Source: RGIG5327 sp045612485
Lineage (GTDB): Bacteria > Verrucomicrobiota > Lentisphaeria > Victivallales > UBA1829
DNA length: 64,000 nucleotides
NCBI GenBank assembly: GCA_045612485.1
Contig: JAZKZE010000109.1
Coordinates: 1 to 64,000, forward strand
Direction: 5' to 3'
The translations under genes and the position numbers were made by a program. The notes under the pieces are model-generated. The model searched no databases. It was not told the origin of the DNA and was given only the letters and a program-made list of their open reading frames with translations. Shown in pieces: positions 32,961-41,444 of the stretch (position 1 is its first letter; each line of letters opens with the position of its first letter).

Positions 32961-32976
32961 CATAATATATATTATG
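32961..32976. promoter_or_regulatory. Perfect 16-base operator-like palindrome
   Basis: CATAATATATATTATG is perfectly symmetrical. It lies 69 bases centre to centre from the near-identical site over the start codon, and downstream of the promoter at 33029-33056. Looping or road-block repression by a dimeric regulator is plausible. Confidence 0.6.
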
Positions 32977-33028
32977 CAATGCGGAAAAATCATTTCCCGA
33001 AAACATGGAATATATTGCTTATAAGTGT

Positions 33029-33056
33029 ATTGTACACACCCATCGCTTTTTTTCAA
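33029..33056 (-). promoter_or_regulatory. Promoter of the prepilin-like gene
   Basis: On the minus strand TTGAAA, a 16-base spacer and TACAAT. It predicts a leader of about 115 bases containing both palindromes. Confidence 0.6.
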
Positions 33057-33132
33057 GAGCTATAACGGGAAAAAAATCAGATTTTTTCGCATAAAACACA
33101 CAGGAAGAGAATTTTTGCCCTATATTTATCTG

Positions 33133-33185
33133 CAAAAAAAAGAAAAGACTGCCGCCAGCCTCTTCAGGCAAACAGCAGTCTTTAC
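33133..33185 (-). terminator. Terminator of the pyruvate dehydrogenase operon
   Basis: On the minus strand AAAGACTGC pairs with GGCAGTCTTTT, with a smaller inner stem, then a T-rich run. It lies about 45 bases after the E2 stop. Confidence 0.8.
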
Positions 33186-33227
33186 TGTCATACTTTTCCA
33201 TCACTCACCGGATGGAAAAAGTTTTGA

Positions 33228-34598
33228 TCAGATGAGGGAATCCCAGAGTTCTTTGTCCTGCAGTTTTGCTTTGACTGCATTGACAAATTTAGCTCCGTCA
33301 GAGCCGTCCACGATTCTGTGGTCAACACTGAGGGTGACTTTCATCATATCACGCACCACGATGGAACCGTCTTCTGCCACAACAGGTGTGGGAATTGCGG
33401 AAGAAACCGCAAGAATACCGGCTTCACCGGGGTTGATGATAGCACAGAAGTTTTCCACATTCATCATACCCATGTTGGAGATGGAGAATGTTCCGCCGGA
33501 CATTTCGGCAGGAGTGAGTTTGCCGGAACGGGCTTTTGCGGCCTGTTCAGCGATCTCATCGGAAAGTTCATCAAGAGCTTTTTTGTCAGCGTTGCGGACA
33601 ACAGGCACCACAAGACCATTGTCAATACTTACGGCAATACCCAGATTGACTTTGGATTTGGTGACGATGGTGTCGCCGATACATTCAGCGTTCACTGTGG
33701 GAAATTCCTTGAGAGCAAGTGCCACAGCTTTGGCAATGAACACGTTCACACTGATATTGATGCCCTGTTTCTTGAGTTCAGCACGTTTTGCCTTCACGGT
33801 GGACATATCAATGGAGCATGTCACATAGAAGTGGGGCATAACATGTTTGGACTCGGTAAGACGGCGGGCAATGACCTTACGCATGGTGGTAAGGGGTTTG
33901 GGAAGCTCGGTAACAGCGTCTTTCACGTCTGCAAGAGTGATTCTTCCGCTTTCACCAGTACCGTTGATGGAAAGAAGTTCCAGTTTGTTTTCTTTTGCAA
34001 CAGCAAGAGCAACAGGAGTGATCTTCTTGGCATTGTAGCCGGAAGATTCCAGATATTCTTTCACGTCATTTTCGGTAACACGACCCACATCTCCGCCTGT
34101 GCCGGGGACTTTATTGATGTCAATAAGGAAGTCCTTGGCATATTTTTTCGCTCTGGGAGATACAGCTTTCTTTGCAGGAGCTGCAGCTTTGGGAGCAGCG
34201 GCAGGAGCGGGTGCGGCAGCGGGAACAGGTGCGGCAGCAGCAGGAACGGCAGCGGGAGCAGCCTTCTTTGCAGGTGCAGCTTTCTTTTCCGGAGCAGCAG
34301 CGGGGGCAGCGGCAGGAGCGGGTGCGGCGGCTTCTGCTACGAGAGCAGCAATATCTTCGCCGGGTTCACCGATGATCAGCCCCGGTGTAAGCACCGGGAC
34401 TTCTTTACCTGCGGGTACCAGAATCTTGAGGATGGTACCTTCAAACTGGGATTCCACATCGAGAACGGCTTTATCCGTTTCGACATCGAACATCACATCG
34501 CCCTTCTTCAGGACATCACCCTCTTTGACCTTCCACGACTGGATCGTGACGGTCTCTTCGGACTGTCCAAGACGGGGAATCGGAATTTTTGTTGCCAT
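33228..34598 (-). CDS. pdhC: Pyruvate dehydrogenase E2, dihydrolipoamide acetyltransferase
   Basis: Transfers acetyl groups to CoA in the pyruvate dehydrogenase complex. The 456 residues contain one lipoyl domain (1-80; lipoyl Lys in VETDKAVLD near residue 43), an Ala/Pro/Lys-rich hinge (about 85-145), then two peripheral-subunit-binding motifs in tandem (about 147-185, SPRAKKYAKDF with VTENDVKEYL; and about 193-230, VALAVAKENKLEL with ITLADVKDAV). The catalytic domain ends with SVDHRIVDGSDGAKF (active His near 428). Two E1/E3-binding domains are uncommon. It follows the fused E1 gene by 27 bases. No E3 gene is in the window. Confidence 0.95.
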   Translation of the reverse strand: MATKIPIPRLGQSEETVTIQSWKVKEGDVLKKGDVMFDVETDKAVLDVESQFEGTILKILVPAGKEVPVLTPGLIIGEPGEDIAALVAEAAAPAPAAAPAAAPEKKAAPAKKAAPAAVPAAAAPVPAAAPAPAAAPKAAAPAKKAVSPRAKKYAKDFLIDINKVPGTGGDVGRVTENDVKEYLESSGYNAKKITPVALAVAKENKLELLSINGTGESGRITLADVKDAVTELPKPLTTMRKVIARRLTESKHVMPHFYVTCSIDMSTVKAKRAELKKQGINISVNVFIAKAVALALKEFPTVNAECIGDTIVTKSKVNLGIAVSIDNGLVVPVVRNADKKALDELSDEIAEQAAKARSGKLTPAEMSGGTFSISNMGMMNVENFCAIINPGEAGILAVSSAIPTPVVAEDGSIVVRDMMKVTLSVDHRIVDGSDGAKFVNAVKAKLQDKELWDSLI

Positions 34599-34625
34599 TT
34601 GAATTTCTCCTTGGTTCCTGTTAGA

Positions 34626-36926
34626 TTAAAGGATCTTCTTGGCAGCTGCAACCATTTCTTCCACGGTGGGAAGGAAGGCTTTTTCAAGGCAGTGTGCCTG
34701 AGGAGCAATACCGTTCTTGGCACCAAGTTTCAGTACGGGGGCATCCAGATCATCGAAGCAGTTTTCCATGATCTTGGAAACGATTTCACCGGTGAAGGAT
34801 CCGATATCAACGCACTGGCTGACCACAACGCATTTTCCGGTCTTGCGGACGGAAGCATAGATGGCTTCGTAGTCGCAGGGAACCAGAGTACGCAGGTCGA
34901 TGAGTTCTGCGGAGATACCTTCTTCAGCAAGAGCAGCGACTGCTTTCTTGGCATCCAGAACAGCGGGACCCCATGCGATAAAGGTCATATCGCTGCCTTC
35001 GGAAATGGTGTTGGCAACACCGAAGGGGATGGTGTAGTCTTCTTCGGGAACAACATCTTTTTCGTTGTAGAGGAGCTGACCTTCCACAAAGACAACGGGA
35101 TTGTCGTCACGGATAGCGGTCTTGAGAAGTCCTTTTGCATCATAAGCATTGGAGGGATAGACCACATAGGTTCCGGGGATGTGGGCAAACATGGATTCCA
35201 GACTCTGGGAGTGCTGTCCGCCGTATCCTTTACCGCCGCCGACGCTGCAGCGGACAACCATAGGAACGGTGGTGGAGGCACCGGTCATGTAGTGCCATTT
35301 TGCTGCCTGGTTGGAGATCTGGTCGGAAGCCATGAGAGCGAAGTCCATGTACATGAGTTCCACAACAGGACGGTAGCCGGTCATAGCCATACCGACAGCA
35401 GTACCGATGATGGCAGCTTCGGAGATGGGGGAGTTGAATACGCGGGCACGGCCGAAGTATTCCAGCATACCTTTGGTAAGTTTGAATGCGTTACCATAGT
35501 CGGCAACGTCTTCACCGTAGCAGACAACGCGGGCATCGCGTTCCATTTCTTCCACGAGAGCTTCTTCGATAGCAGCTTTGTAGGTCATACGGCTTTCCGC
35601 ATCACGTTTGAAGGTGGGGCGGGGGCCTTTTGCCATAAGCTGGTTGTAGGGAGCGGGAACGGTGGCACTGGTGCTGTCAGTATACATATATTTGATCACG
35701 TCTTCGGGTACGGGATCGTCGGAGTCAGCAGCGCGGCGGGCAGCCTTGCGGTTGCGTTCGGCTACTTTTTCTTCCAGAGCTTTGAGTTCCTCTTCAGTAA
35801 AGACGCCTTCAGCGATGAGGTTCTTGCGGAAGCTGTCCACAGGATCCACTTCTTTCCAGAGAGCTTCTTCCTGTTTGGAACGGTATTCGGTTCTGGGGTC
35901 GGAGAGGGAGTGACCGTAGTAACGGTAGGTATCCAGTTCCAGAAGTACGGGGCCGTCGCCTTTGGCAATGATTTCCTTGGCGCGGGCGATAGCATCGCGG
36001 ACAGCCAGGGGATCCATGCCGTTGACAACTTCTGCGTGCATGTTGTTGTCGGCAAAACCGGCAGCACGGCGGGCGAGAGAGCTGATGCCGTTGACTTCTC
36101 TGTCGGCACGTCCGGTCATACCGTAGTGGTTGTTCACGATACAGTAGATGATGGGAAGACCGAAGTTGATGGAGGAGAGTTCAGGATCTTTGAACTGACC
36201 CATTGCAGCCCAGTTCAGGGATTCGAGAACAACACCGTTGGAGTAGGCACCGTCACCGGCGAAGGTAACGACAACTTTGCCTTTTTCAGCGGGGTCGATG
36301 TTGATACGGTTGGTCATAGCGGCACCGGTAGCGATAGGTACGCCGCCGCCCACGATGGCGTTTGCACCAAGGTGTCCGACGCGGAAGTCAGCAATGTGCA
36401 TTCCTCCGCCGCGGCCTTTGCCGTAACCGGCTTCTTTACCGAAGAGTTCGGCGATGGTGCGGAAGATGTGATCTTCCATGACAGCTTCCTGGAGAGCTTC
36501 TCCGGAAAGACCGGCAAATTCAGGGCAGCGTTCTTTCAGCTGGGCTTCGTTCATACGGCGGATGGCATGGAAACCTTTGGCGATGGAGTCACCGTGACCA
36601 CGGTGGGTGGAGGTGATTTCATCTGTGATATTCAGAACAGAGCAGACACCGGCTGCGGTGGCTTCCTGACCGATGGACAAGTGTGTGGGACCGCGGTATT
36701 CATAGTCGCTGAGGATCTCATAAGCACCGTTTTTGAGTTTGAGGATCATTTCCTCAAATTCACGGATGACCAGCATGGATTCATAGATCTCCTGCAGATC
36801 TTCCTTCTTCATACCGGCTTTCATTTCTTTTTTGATCCCTTTGTTGTACTGATACTGGGGGATCGCATTGAGTTTGATCTCTCCGGCCTTGAAATTCGGG
36901 CCGCGCTCGTTAATAAAGTTTCCCAT
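34626..36926 (-). CDS. Fused pyruvate dehydrogenase E1 alpha-beta
   Basis: A 766-residue thiamine-diphosphate enzyme that decarboxylates pyruvate and acetylates E2. The alpha half (about 40-380) has RGPTHLSIGQEATAAG, STHRGHGDSIAKG, and the thiamine motif GDGAYSNGVVLESLNWAA...YCIVNN. The beta half (about 430-766) has YGEDVADYGNAFKLTKGM and SPISEAAIIGTAVGMA. In most bacteria with an E1 alpha/beta these are two genes; here they form one chain. A 35-residue N-terminal extension precedes the alpha domain. It lies upstream of E2 and 55 bases after the DeoR-type regulator gene. Confidence 0.93.
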   Translation of the reverse strand: MGNFINERGPNFKAGEIKLNAIPQYQYNKGIKKEMKAGMKKEDLQEIYESMLVIREFEEMILKLKNGAYEILSDYEYRGPTHLSIGQEATAAGVCSVLNITDEITSTHRGHGDSIAKGFHAIRRMNEAQLKERCPEFAGLSGEALQEAVMEDHIFRTIAELFGKEAGYGKGRGGGMHIADFRVGHLGANAIVGGGVPIATGAAMTNRINIDPAEKGKVVVTFAGDGAYSNGVVLESLNWAAMGQFKDPELSSINFGLPIIYCIVNNHYGMTGRADREVNGISSLARRAAGFADNNMHAEVVNGMDPLAVRDAIARAKEIIAKGDGPVLLELDTYRYYGHSLSDPRTEYRSKQEEALWKEVDPVDSFRKNLIAEGVFTEEELKALEEKVAERNRKAARRAADSDDPVPEDVIKYMYTDSTSATVPAPYNQLMAKGPRPTFKRDAESRMTYKAAIEEALVEEMERDARVVCYGEDVADYGNAFKLTKGMLEYFGRARVFNSPISEAAIIGTAVGMAMTGYRPVVELMYMDFALMASDQISNQAAKWHYMTGASTTVPMVVRCSVGGGKGYGGQHSQSLESMFAHIPGTYVVYPSNAYDAKGLLKTAIRDDNPVVFVEGQLLYNEKDVVPEEDYTIPFGVANTISEGSDMTFIAWGPAVLDAKKAVAALAEEGISAELIDLRTLVPCDYEAIYASVRKTGKCVVVSQCVDIGSFTGEIVSKIMENCFDDLDAPVLKLGAKNGIAPQAHCLEKAFLPTVEEMVAAAKKIL

Positions 36927-36981
36927 TTTTTCTCCTTGGATTACTTGGGGTTGAGTTTGTTGGTTTATTACTTTATATTGG

Positions 36982-37755
36982 TTAGTAAATAACTTCCACT
37001 TTATGATTTTTCAATATTTTCACTGCATTGGGGGAAATGGCGGGATCGGTGATAAGCACATCAATATCCTCCAGGGAACCGCTTCCGGCAAATGAGGCGA
37101 CTCCGACTTTGGAACTGTCTGCCAGCACAAAAACTTTTTCCGCACAATGCATCACAAGTTCTTTTGTATATGCTTCATTGGGGTCCGTGGTACTGATCCC
37201 GGTTTCAGGATCGAATCCAAGAGTCCCCAGAAAGGCTTTGGAAATATGAAGATTCTTCAGGATCCTGCTTGTAAGAGGTCCCACCAGGGTACGGGAGAGT
37301 TTCCGGAATTCCCCGCCTGTAAGAATAAGGCGGCAATCCTTCTCCATAAGTTCAGCGGCTGCCATAAGAGAATTGGTCACAATGGTCAGATTCCGCATAT
37401 TGGGCAGTCTTTTGGCAAGTTCCAGAACAGTACTTCCACCGTCAAGAAAGATGGTATCTGTTTCCCGGATGAAAGAAAGAGCCTTTTTAGCGATCTCCTG
37501 TTTATTTACAGCATTGAGGGAGGCTTTTTCCTCGTAAACAGGCTCCCCGATACTTCCGGGAAGTGCCGCACCGCCGTGCAGACGGCAGAGTTTTCCCCGG
37601 CTTTCCAGCTGTTCAAGATCTCTTCTCACGGTAGCTTCGGACACCCCCAGTTCCACACTGAGTTCCGCAACAGTTTTCACTCCGCCGGCAAGGCTGCGGC
37701 AGATATGACTTTCCCGTTCCGTGGAAAGAAGTTTCCTTTTTTTCACAGGTACCAT
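36982..37755 (-). CDS. DeoR/GlpR-family transcriptional regulator
   Basis: 257 residues from the ATG at 37755, with AGGTG upstream; a 23-codon longer frame is less likely. The N-terminal winged helix (about 10-65) has VAELSVELGVSEATVRRDLEQLESRGKL and the family signature RLHGGA. The C-terminal sensor domain (about 85-250) has IFLDGGSTVLELAKRLP and LADSSKVG. Such proteins repress sugar or polyol genes and release DNA when a phosphorylated sugar binds. Its position directly upstream of E1-E2, on the same strand, suggests it may control pyruvate dehydrogenase or be co-transcribed with it. The ligand is unknown. Confidence 0.93.
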   Translation of the reverse strand: MVPVKKRKLLSTERESHICRSLAGGVKTVAELSVELGVSEATVRRDLEQLESRGKLCRLHGGAALPGSIGEPVYEEKASLNAVNKQEIAKKALSFIRETDTIFLDGGSTVLELAKRLPNMRNLTIVTNSLMAAAELMEKDCRLILTGGEFRKLSRTLVGPLTSRILKNLHISKAFLGTLGFDPETGISTTDPNEAYTKELVMHCAEKVFVLADSSKVGVASFAGSGSLEDIDVLITDPAISPNAVKILKNHKVEVIY

Positions 37756-37994
37756 ATTTACACCTATTCCCCGATATAAATTTCCAATCCGTATTAATAT
37801 GACACAATTTGATTGATTTTGCAAATTAATGAAAGAAAAAAGTTGTTTTTTTTATTCTTTTTTATCAAAAACAGTAAAAAAACGCATTTTTTTTGATTCT
37901 TTCCCTGCAAAAACGGGAACAAAATATATTTTTCCGCTGTCACAGATACGGGTTATCATTTCTTGAAATCAAAAAAGGTAAAGGAGGAATCAGA

Positions 37995-38165
37995 ATGGGT
38001 AAAAAAAAACAGGTCATCAAAGTAGCCGCCAGACAGGAAGTGATCAGAAAAAGATACAAGGCCTTTCTTGACGATCTGGAAACATACCTTCACAGAGTGA
38101 AAAAAAGGATGGAGAAAAAATTACAGGAGGCAAAAGAGGTGGAAGATATTTCTCTTGCCGGATAA
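37995..38165 (+). CDS. Small basic 56-aa protein
   Basis: ATG at 37995 with AAGGAGG 7 bases upstream, so the start is good. The product is strongly basic and helical (KKKQVIKVAARQEVIRKRYK; LETYLHRVKKRMEKKLQEAKE). It stands alone, followed by its own terminator at 38192-38240. It could bind nucleic acid or ribosomes. I do not recognise a family, but the signals at both ends support a real gene. Confidence 0.65.
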   Translation: MGKKKQVIKVAARQEVIRKRYKAFLDDLETYLHRVKKRMEKKLQEAKEVEDISLAG

Positions 38166-38191
38166 TACAGCTGATCCGGCTCCATCTGCGG

Positions 38192-38240
38192 GCCTGCCGC
38201 AAACCTTTATAATGGTTTCCGGCAGGCTCATTTCTTTTTT
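38192..38240 (+). terminator. Terminator of the 56-aa gene
   Basis: GCCTGCCGCAAACC pairs with GGTTTCCGGCAGGC, followed by TCATTTCTTTTTT. Confidence 0.75.
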
Positions 38241-38288
38241 CTGTCTGCCCTTTCCGGCAGCCCCCGGGAAAGAAGCAATGCTTTTCAC

Positions 38289-38317
38289 TTGAAAAAATCC
38301 TTTTCATAAGTTATATT
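38289..38317 (+). promoter_or_regulatory. Promoter of leuCD
   Basis: TTGAAA (38289-38294), a 17-base spacer and TATATT (38312-38317), 55 bases before leuC. Confidence 0.7.
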
Positions 38318-38371
38318 AATAAACCGTTCCGGAAACAGTAACATTATTTATATACCTCAAAGGAGAAGAAA

Positions 38372-39658
38372 ATGGGAAAGACTGTTGCACAGAAGATCTT
38401 TGACGCACATTGCAAGGATACCCCCGCAGAGGGCGTATTTGTGCTTTCTCTGGACAGAGTATTCTGCCATGAGATCACAACCCCTATCGCCATCAATGAC
38501 CTTGTAGAAAAAGGCAAAGACCGCGTTTACGACGCAGAAAAAATCAAAGCGGTGATCGACCATGTGACCCCCGCAAAAGATTCCAAGACCGCCCTTCAGG
38601 GCAAAACATTGCGTGACTGGGCACGCAGACACAATATCAAAGACTTTTTCGACATCGGCAGAAATGGTGTCTGTCATGCCATCTTCCCTGAAAAGGGTTT
38701 TGTCCGTCCCGGTTATACCATTATCATGGGAGACTCCCATACCTGTACCCACGGTGCCTTCGGTGCCTTTGCCGCAGGCGTAGGAACTACCGACCTGGAA
38801 GTGGGTATCCTTAAAGGAGTCTGCATCATGCGCGAACCCAAGACCATCAAAATCGATGTAAAGGGCAAACTGCGTAATGGTGTATATGCCAAAGACCTGA
38901 TCCTTACGATCATCAAACTTCTCACTGTCAACGGAGCTACCGACCATGTGATCGAATTTGCCGGGGAAGGTGTGGAAGTTATGGGAATGGATTCCAGAAT
39001 GACCCTCTGCAATATGGCGATCGAAGCCGGGGCGACCTGCGGTATCTGTTACCCTGACATGGTCACTGTAGATTATCTGTGGCCCTTCATCAAAGATGAA
39101 TTTACCTCGAAAGAAGCCGCCCTCAAAGAATATTCCAAATGGCTGCCCGATGCTGGTGCAAATTATGTAAAGGTCATTGAGATCAATGCCGCTGAGATCG
39201 AACCTGTGATGACGGTAAACTACAAGCCCGATCAGGTAAAGACCATCCGGGAAATGGAAGGAACAAAGATCGACCAGATCTATATCGGAAGCTGTACAAA
39301 CGGAAGGATCGAAGACCTGCGTATTGCCGCTGAGATCGTAAAAGGCAAAACCGTTCACCCCATGGTGCGTGCCATTGTCTCACCTGCCACATGCGATATT
39401 TACCGTCAGGCGGAAGATGAAGGATTGATCAAGATCTTTGCCGATGCCGGATTCTGTGTGACCAATGCCACCTGCGGAGCCTGTCTGGGAATGAGTAATG
39501 GTGTGCTTGCGGAAGGAGAGGTATGTGCCAGTACCACCAACCGTAACTTCAACGGACGTATGGGTAAAGGAGGTATGGTACATCTTATGAGTCCCGCTTC
39601 TGCCGCCTCTGCCGCCATCGCCGGCGAGATCAAAAACTCCCCCCTTTTCAAAGACTGA
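38372..39658 (+). CDS. leuC: 3-isopropylmalate dehydratase large subunit (LeuC type 2)
   Basis: An iron-sulphur hydro-lyase that, with LeuD, isomerises 2- to 3-isopropylmalate in leucine synthesis. The 428-residue length is that of the shorter LeuC type. The cluster cysteines are in YIGSCTNGR near residue 306 and NATCGACLGM near 366-369. The substrate region GDSHTCTHGAFGAFA near 119-133 is conserved. Short LeuCD pairs also include homoaconitase and dimethylmalate dehydratase-like enzymes. No leuA or leuB lies here, so the exact substrate is not certain. It has a good ribosome site and is followed by leuD 19 bases later. Confidence 0.9.
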   Translation: MGKTVAQKIFDAHCKDTPAEGVFVLSLDRVFCHEITTPIAINDLVEKGKDRVYDAEKIKAVIDHVTPAKDSKTALQGKTLRDWARRHNIKDFFDIGRNGVCHAIFPEKGFVRPGYTIIMGDSHTCTHGAFGAFAAGVGTTDLEVGILKGVCIMREPKTIKIDVKGKLRNGVYAKDLILTIIKLLTVNGATDHVIEFAGEGVEVMGMDSRMTLCNMAIEAGATCGICYPDMVTVDYLWPFIKDEFTSKEAALKEYSKWLPDAGANYVKVIEINAAEIEPVMTVNYKPDQVKTIREMEGTKIDQIYIGSCTNGRIEDLRIAAEIVKGKTVHPMVRAIVSPATCDIYRQAEDEGLIKIFADAGFCVTNATCGACLGMSNGVLAEGEVCASTTNRNFNGRMGKGGMVHLMSPASAASAAIAGEIKNSPLFKD

Positions 39659-39677
39659 GTAAAACAGAAGGTGAAAA

Positions 39678-40202
39678 ATGAAAAATTTCAATGGTAAAAT
39701 CCTTTTTCTTGACCGCTCTGATATCAATACAGACGAGATCATCCCGGCAAAATATCTTACGGAAGCTACCAAAAGTGCTTTGAAGCCCTACTGTCTGGAA
39801 GATCTGATCCTCCCCGGATTCGATCCCAAAAAAGACATTGAAGGCAAAAGTGTCATTGTGACCCGTGCCAACTTCGGCTGCGGTTCCTCCCGTGAACATG
39901 CCCCCTGGGTATTGGAATACAACGACATCAATATTGTCATTGCTGTAAACTTTGCCCGTATCTTCCGTCAGAACATGTCCAACTGCGGTCTTATGGCTGT
40001 TACATTGCCGGAAGAGACCATTGATGAGATCTTCAAACGCTTTGCCGGCACCCCCGCCGAATGTGTTACAGATTTTGAAGCCGGTACTCTTACCATCTCC
40101 AATGATAAAGATTCCATGACATGTTCCTATGAGATCAGCGGTTTTGACGCTGCTCTTGTGAAAGCAGGAGGCTGGGTGGAATACGCCGATAAAAATTATT
40201 GA
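39678..40202 (+). CDS. leuD: 3-isopropylmalate dehydratase small subunit (LeuD)
   Basis: The 174-residue small subunit that completes the active site of LeuC. The aconitase swivel motifs are DINTDEIIPAKYL near 16-28 and the substrate-binding loop FGCGSSREHAPW near 67-78. AGAAGGTG precedes the start. It shares the transcript of leuC, which ends at the terminator at 40231-40273. As with leuC, a related dehydratase specificity is possible. Confidence 0.92.
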   Translation: MKNFNGKILFLDRSDINTDEIIPAKYLTEATKSALKPYCLEDLILPGFDPKKDIEGKSVIVTRANFGCGSSREHAPWVLEYNDINIVIAVNFARIFRQNMSNCGLMAVTLPEETIDEIFKRFAGTPAECVTDFEAGTLTISNDKDSMTCSYEISGFDAALVKAGGWVEYADKNY

Positions 40203-40230
40203 TCGGCTGTATCCTGTTTGCAATATATGA

Positions 40231-40273
40231 GATCCGGTTGTTCACTGCCGATGCAGCACAGCCGGATTTTTTA
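40231..40273 (+). terminator. leuCD terminator
   Basis: ATCCGGTTGT pairs with ACAGCCGGAT, followed by TTTTTTA. Confidence 0.75.
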
Positions 40274-40450
40274 TGCAATACTGCTGTAAAGTTTCAGTTT
40301 GAGATTTATAGTGCAATTTTTCAGAATTATAATGCAAGCAGAAAATCTTGTATTTAACAAAACACGCTATATAGTATCTTGTTAAAGTTGAATACGGTGT
40401 TATATGGATCGCATATAAAAAATGAAAATAAAATACAGGAAACAAGTGAT

Positions 40451-41419
40451 ATGCGGAAAAAATATTTTACATTGATCGAACTTCTGGTGGTCACCTCACA
40501 ACTCTGCCGTGATTTTTTCAAACGCTTTATTTGTACGGATCAGTACGGATGTGTACGGAAACATACGGAGAGTGCCGCTCACAAAAATACACCACATCAT
40601 ACTTGCAAAGCAAGTGCTTCATGTTTGCCGCAGGCAAACGCTTCATGCAGCAACGCTGCGCTTCACACGGCGGAGCCGTGCTTCATTCGATCAGCGTTCA
40701 CGCTGATCGAGCTATTGGTTGTTATTGCCATCATTGCCATTCTTGCAGGGATGCTTCTTCCTGCGTTGAACAAAGCAAGACAGGCGGCACTTGCCACACA
40801 GTGTATCAACAATCAGAAACAGGTGGCATTGACTATTCAGGTTTACGCAGATGATTATCAGGATTTCTTTCCCGGAAACTCCATTACCAATCCCACATTT
40901 TTTGCCTTTCCATTATACAGAAGCACCGGCTATATAAAGAATATGAATATAACAGTCTGTCCCTCCTTTTATCCCAACAAATACAGTTCCGATAATCTGA
41001 ACTACAACTCTCTTACCTACGGAACCTGTAATACGACCTACGGAACAAATTATTCCAGAACCTATCACAAAATGAGGACTCTTTCCAAAATGTACAGTTA
41101 TACCGGCTCTGCTCCGATCCCTCCCAGTATGCAGATCATGTACACCGATACTCTTGCCGGAACCGTTGTCGTTGGAGAAGGTAAACAGCGGCAGATGGCG
41201 AATTATTCCTGGCAGAATTCCAATACCGCCACCGCCAATGCTGTCCACCTGCGGCACTCCAAAAAAGCCAATGTGCAGCACGCCGACGGCAGTGTAGGCG
41301 CATACGGAGCCGCAGATTTCAGGAAAAGATACCGGTGGTTCTATAACAGCAAGGGTCCGGGTACAAACAGCGGGTATTCTCCCAATGTGCGTTATTATTT
41401 CGGCGTAGTTATGCAATAA
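40451..41419 (+). CDS. Prepilin-like protein with a duplicated leader split by an inserted cassette
   Basis: 322 residues from the ATG at 40451 (weak AGGA site). A first leader start, RKKYFTLIELLVV, runs straight into about 70 Cys/His/Ser-rich residues of non-pilin character. A second, complete leader (SAFTLIELLVVIAIIAIL) with the MLLPALNKAR helix follows at about residue 81, then a pilin-like body ending in VVMQ. Near the C-terminus, HLRHSKKANVQHADGSVG resembles the H-X9-DG motif. The two FTLIELLVV copies differ in eight of nine codons while coding the same residues, so the duplication is not recent. No in-frame ATG lies in the insert. If translated from 40451, the leader would be abnormal. 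The GH-like gene follows 25 bases downstream. Confidence 0.8.
   Translation: MRKKYFTLIELLVVTSQLCRDFFKRFICTDQYGCVRKHTESAAHKNTPHHTCKASASCLPQANASCSNAALHTAEPCFIRSAFTLIELLVVIAIIAILAGMLLPALNKARQAALATQCINNQKQVALTIQVYADDYQDFFPGNSITNPTFFAFPLYRSTGYIKNMNITVCPSFYPNKYSSDNLNYNSLTYGTCNTTYGTNYSRTYHKMRTLSKMYSYTGSAPIPPSMQIMYTDTLAGTVVVGEGKQRQMANYSWQNSNTATANAVHLRHSKKANVQHADGSVGAYGAADFRKRYRWFYNSKGPGTNSGYSPNVRYYFGVVMQ
40595..40710. repeat. Array of five mini-hairpins with CTTCAT linkers
   Basis: Five different perfect inverted repeats follow one another: ACTTGC-AAA-GCAAGT (40601-40615), GTTTGCC-GCA-GGCAAAC (40623-40639), GCAGC-AAC-GCTGC (40647-40659), CACGGC-GGA-GCCGTG (40666-40680) and TCGATCAGCGT-TC-ACGCTGATCGA (40687-40710). 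They are separated by GCTTCAT, GCTTCAT, GCTTCA and CTTCAT. Loops are three bases (two in the last). The right arm of the last hairpin is the coding sequence of the second prepilin leader. Confidence 0.9.
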
Positions 41420-41444
41420 ATCAAAATAAAACAGGACAATCACA

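Noticed and set aside
33318..36992. Plus-strand open frame of 1224 codons
   Set aside because: It is exactly antisense to the pyruvate dehydrogenase E1 and E2 genes. Their codon bias leaves the opposite frame free of stops. No ribosome site or protein family is visible.
40595..40710. CRISPR array
   Set aside because: The repeated element is a 6-7 base linker and the variable units are perfect palindromes of 13-24 bases. There are no direct repeats of CRISPR length and no cas genes. The Cas4-like nuclease at 4193-4966 is 36 kb away in an unrelated operon.
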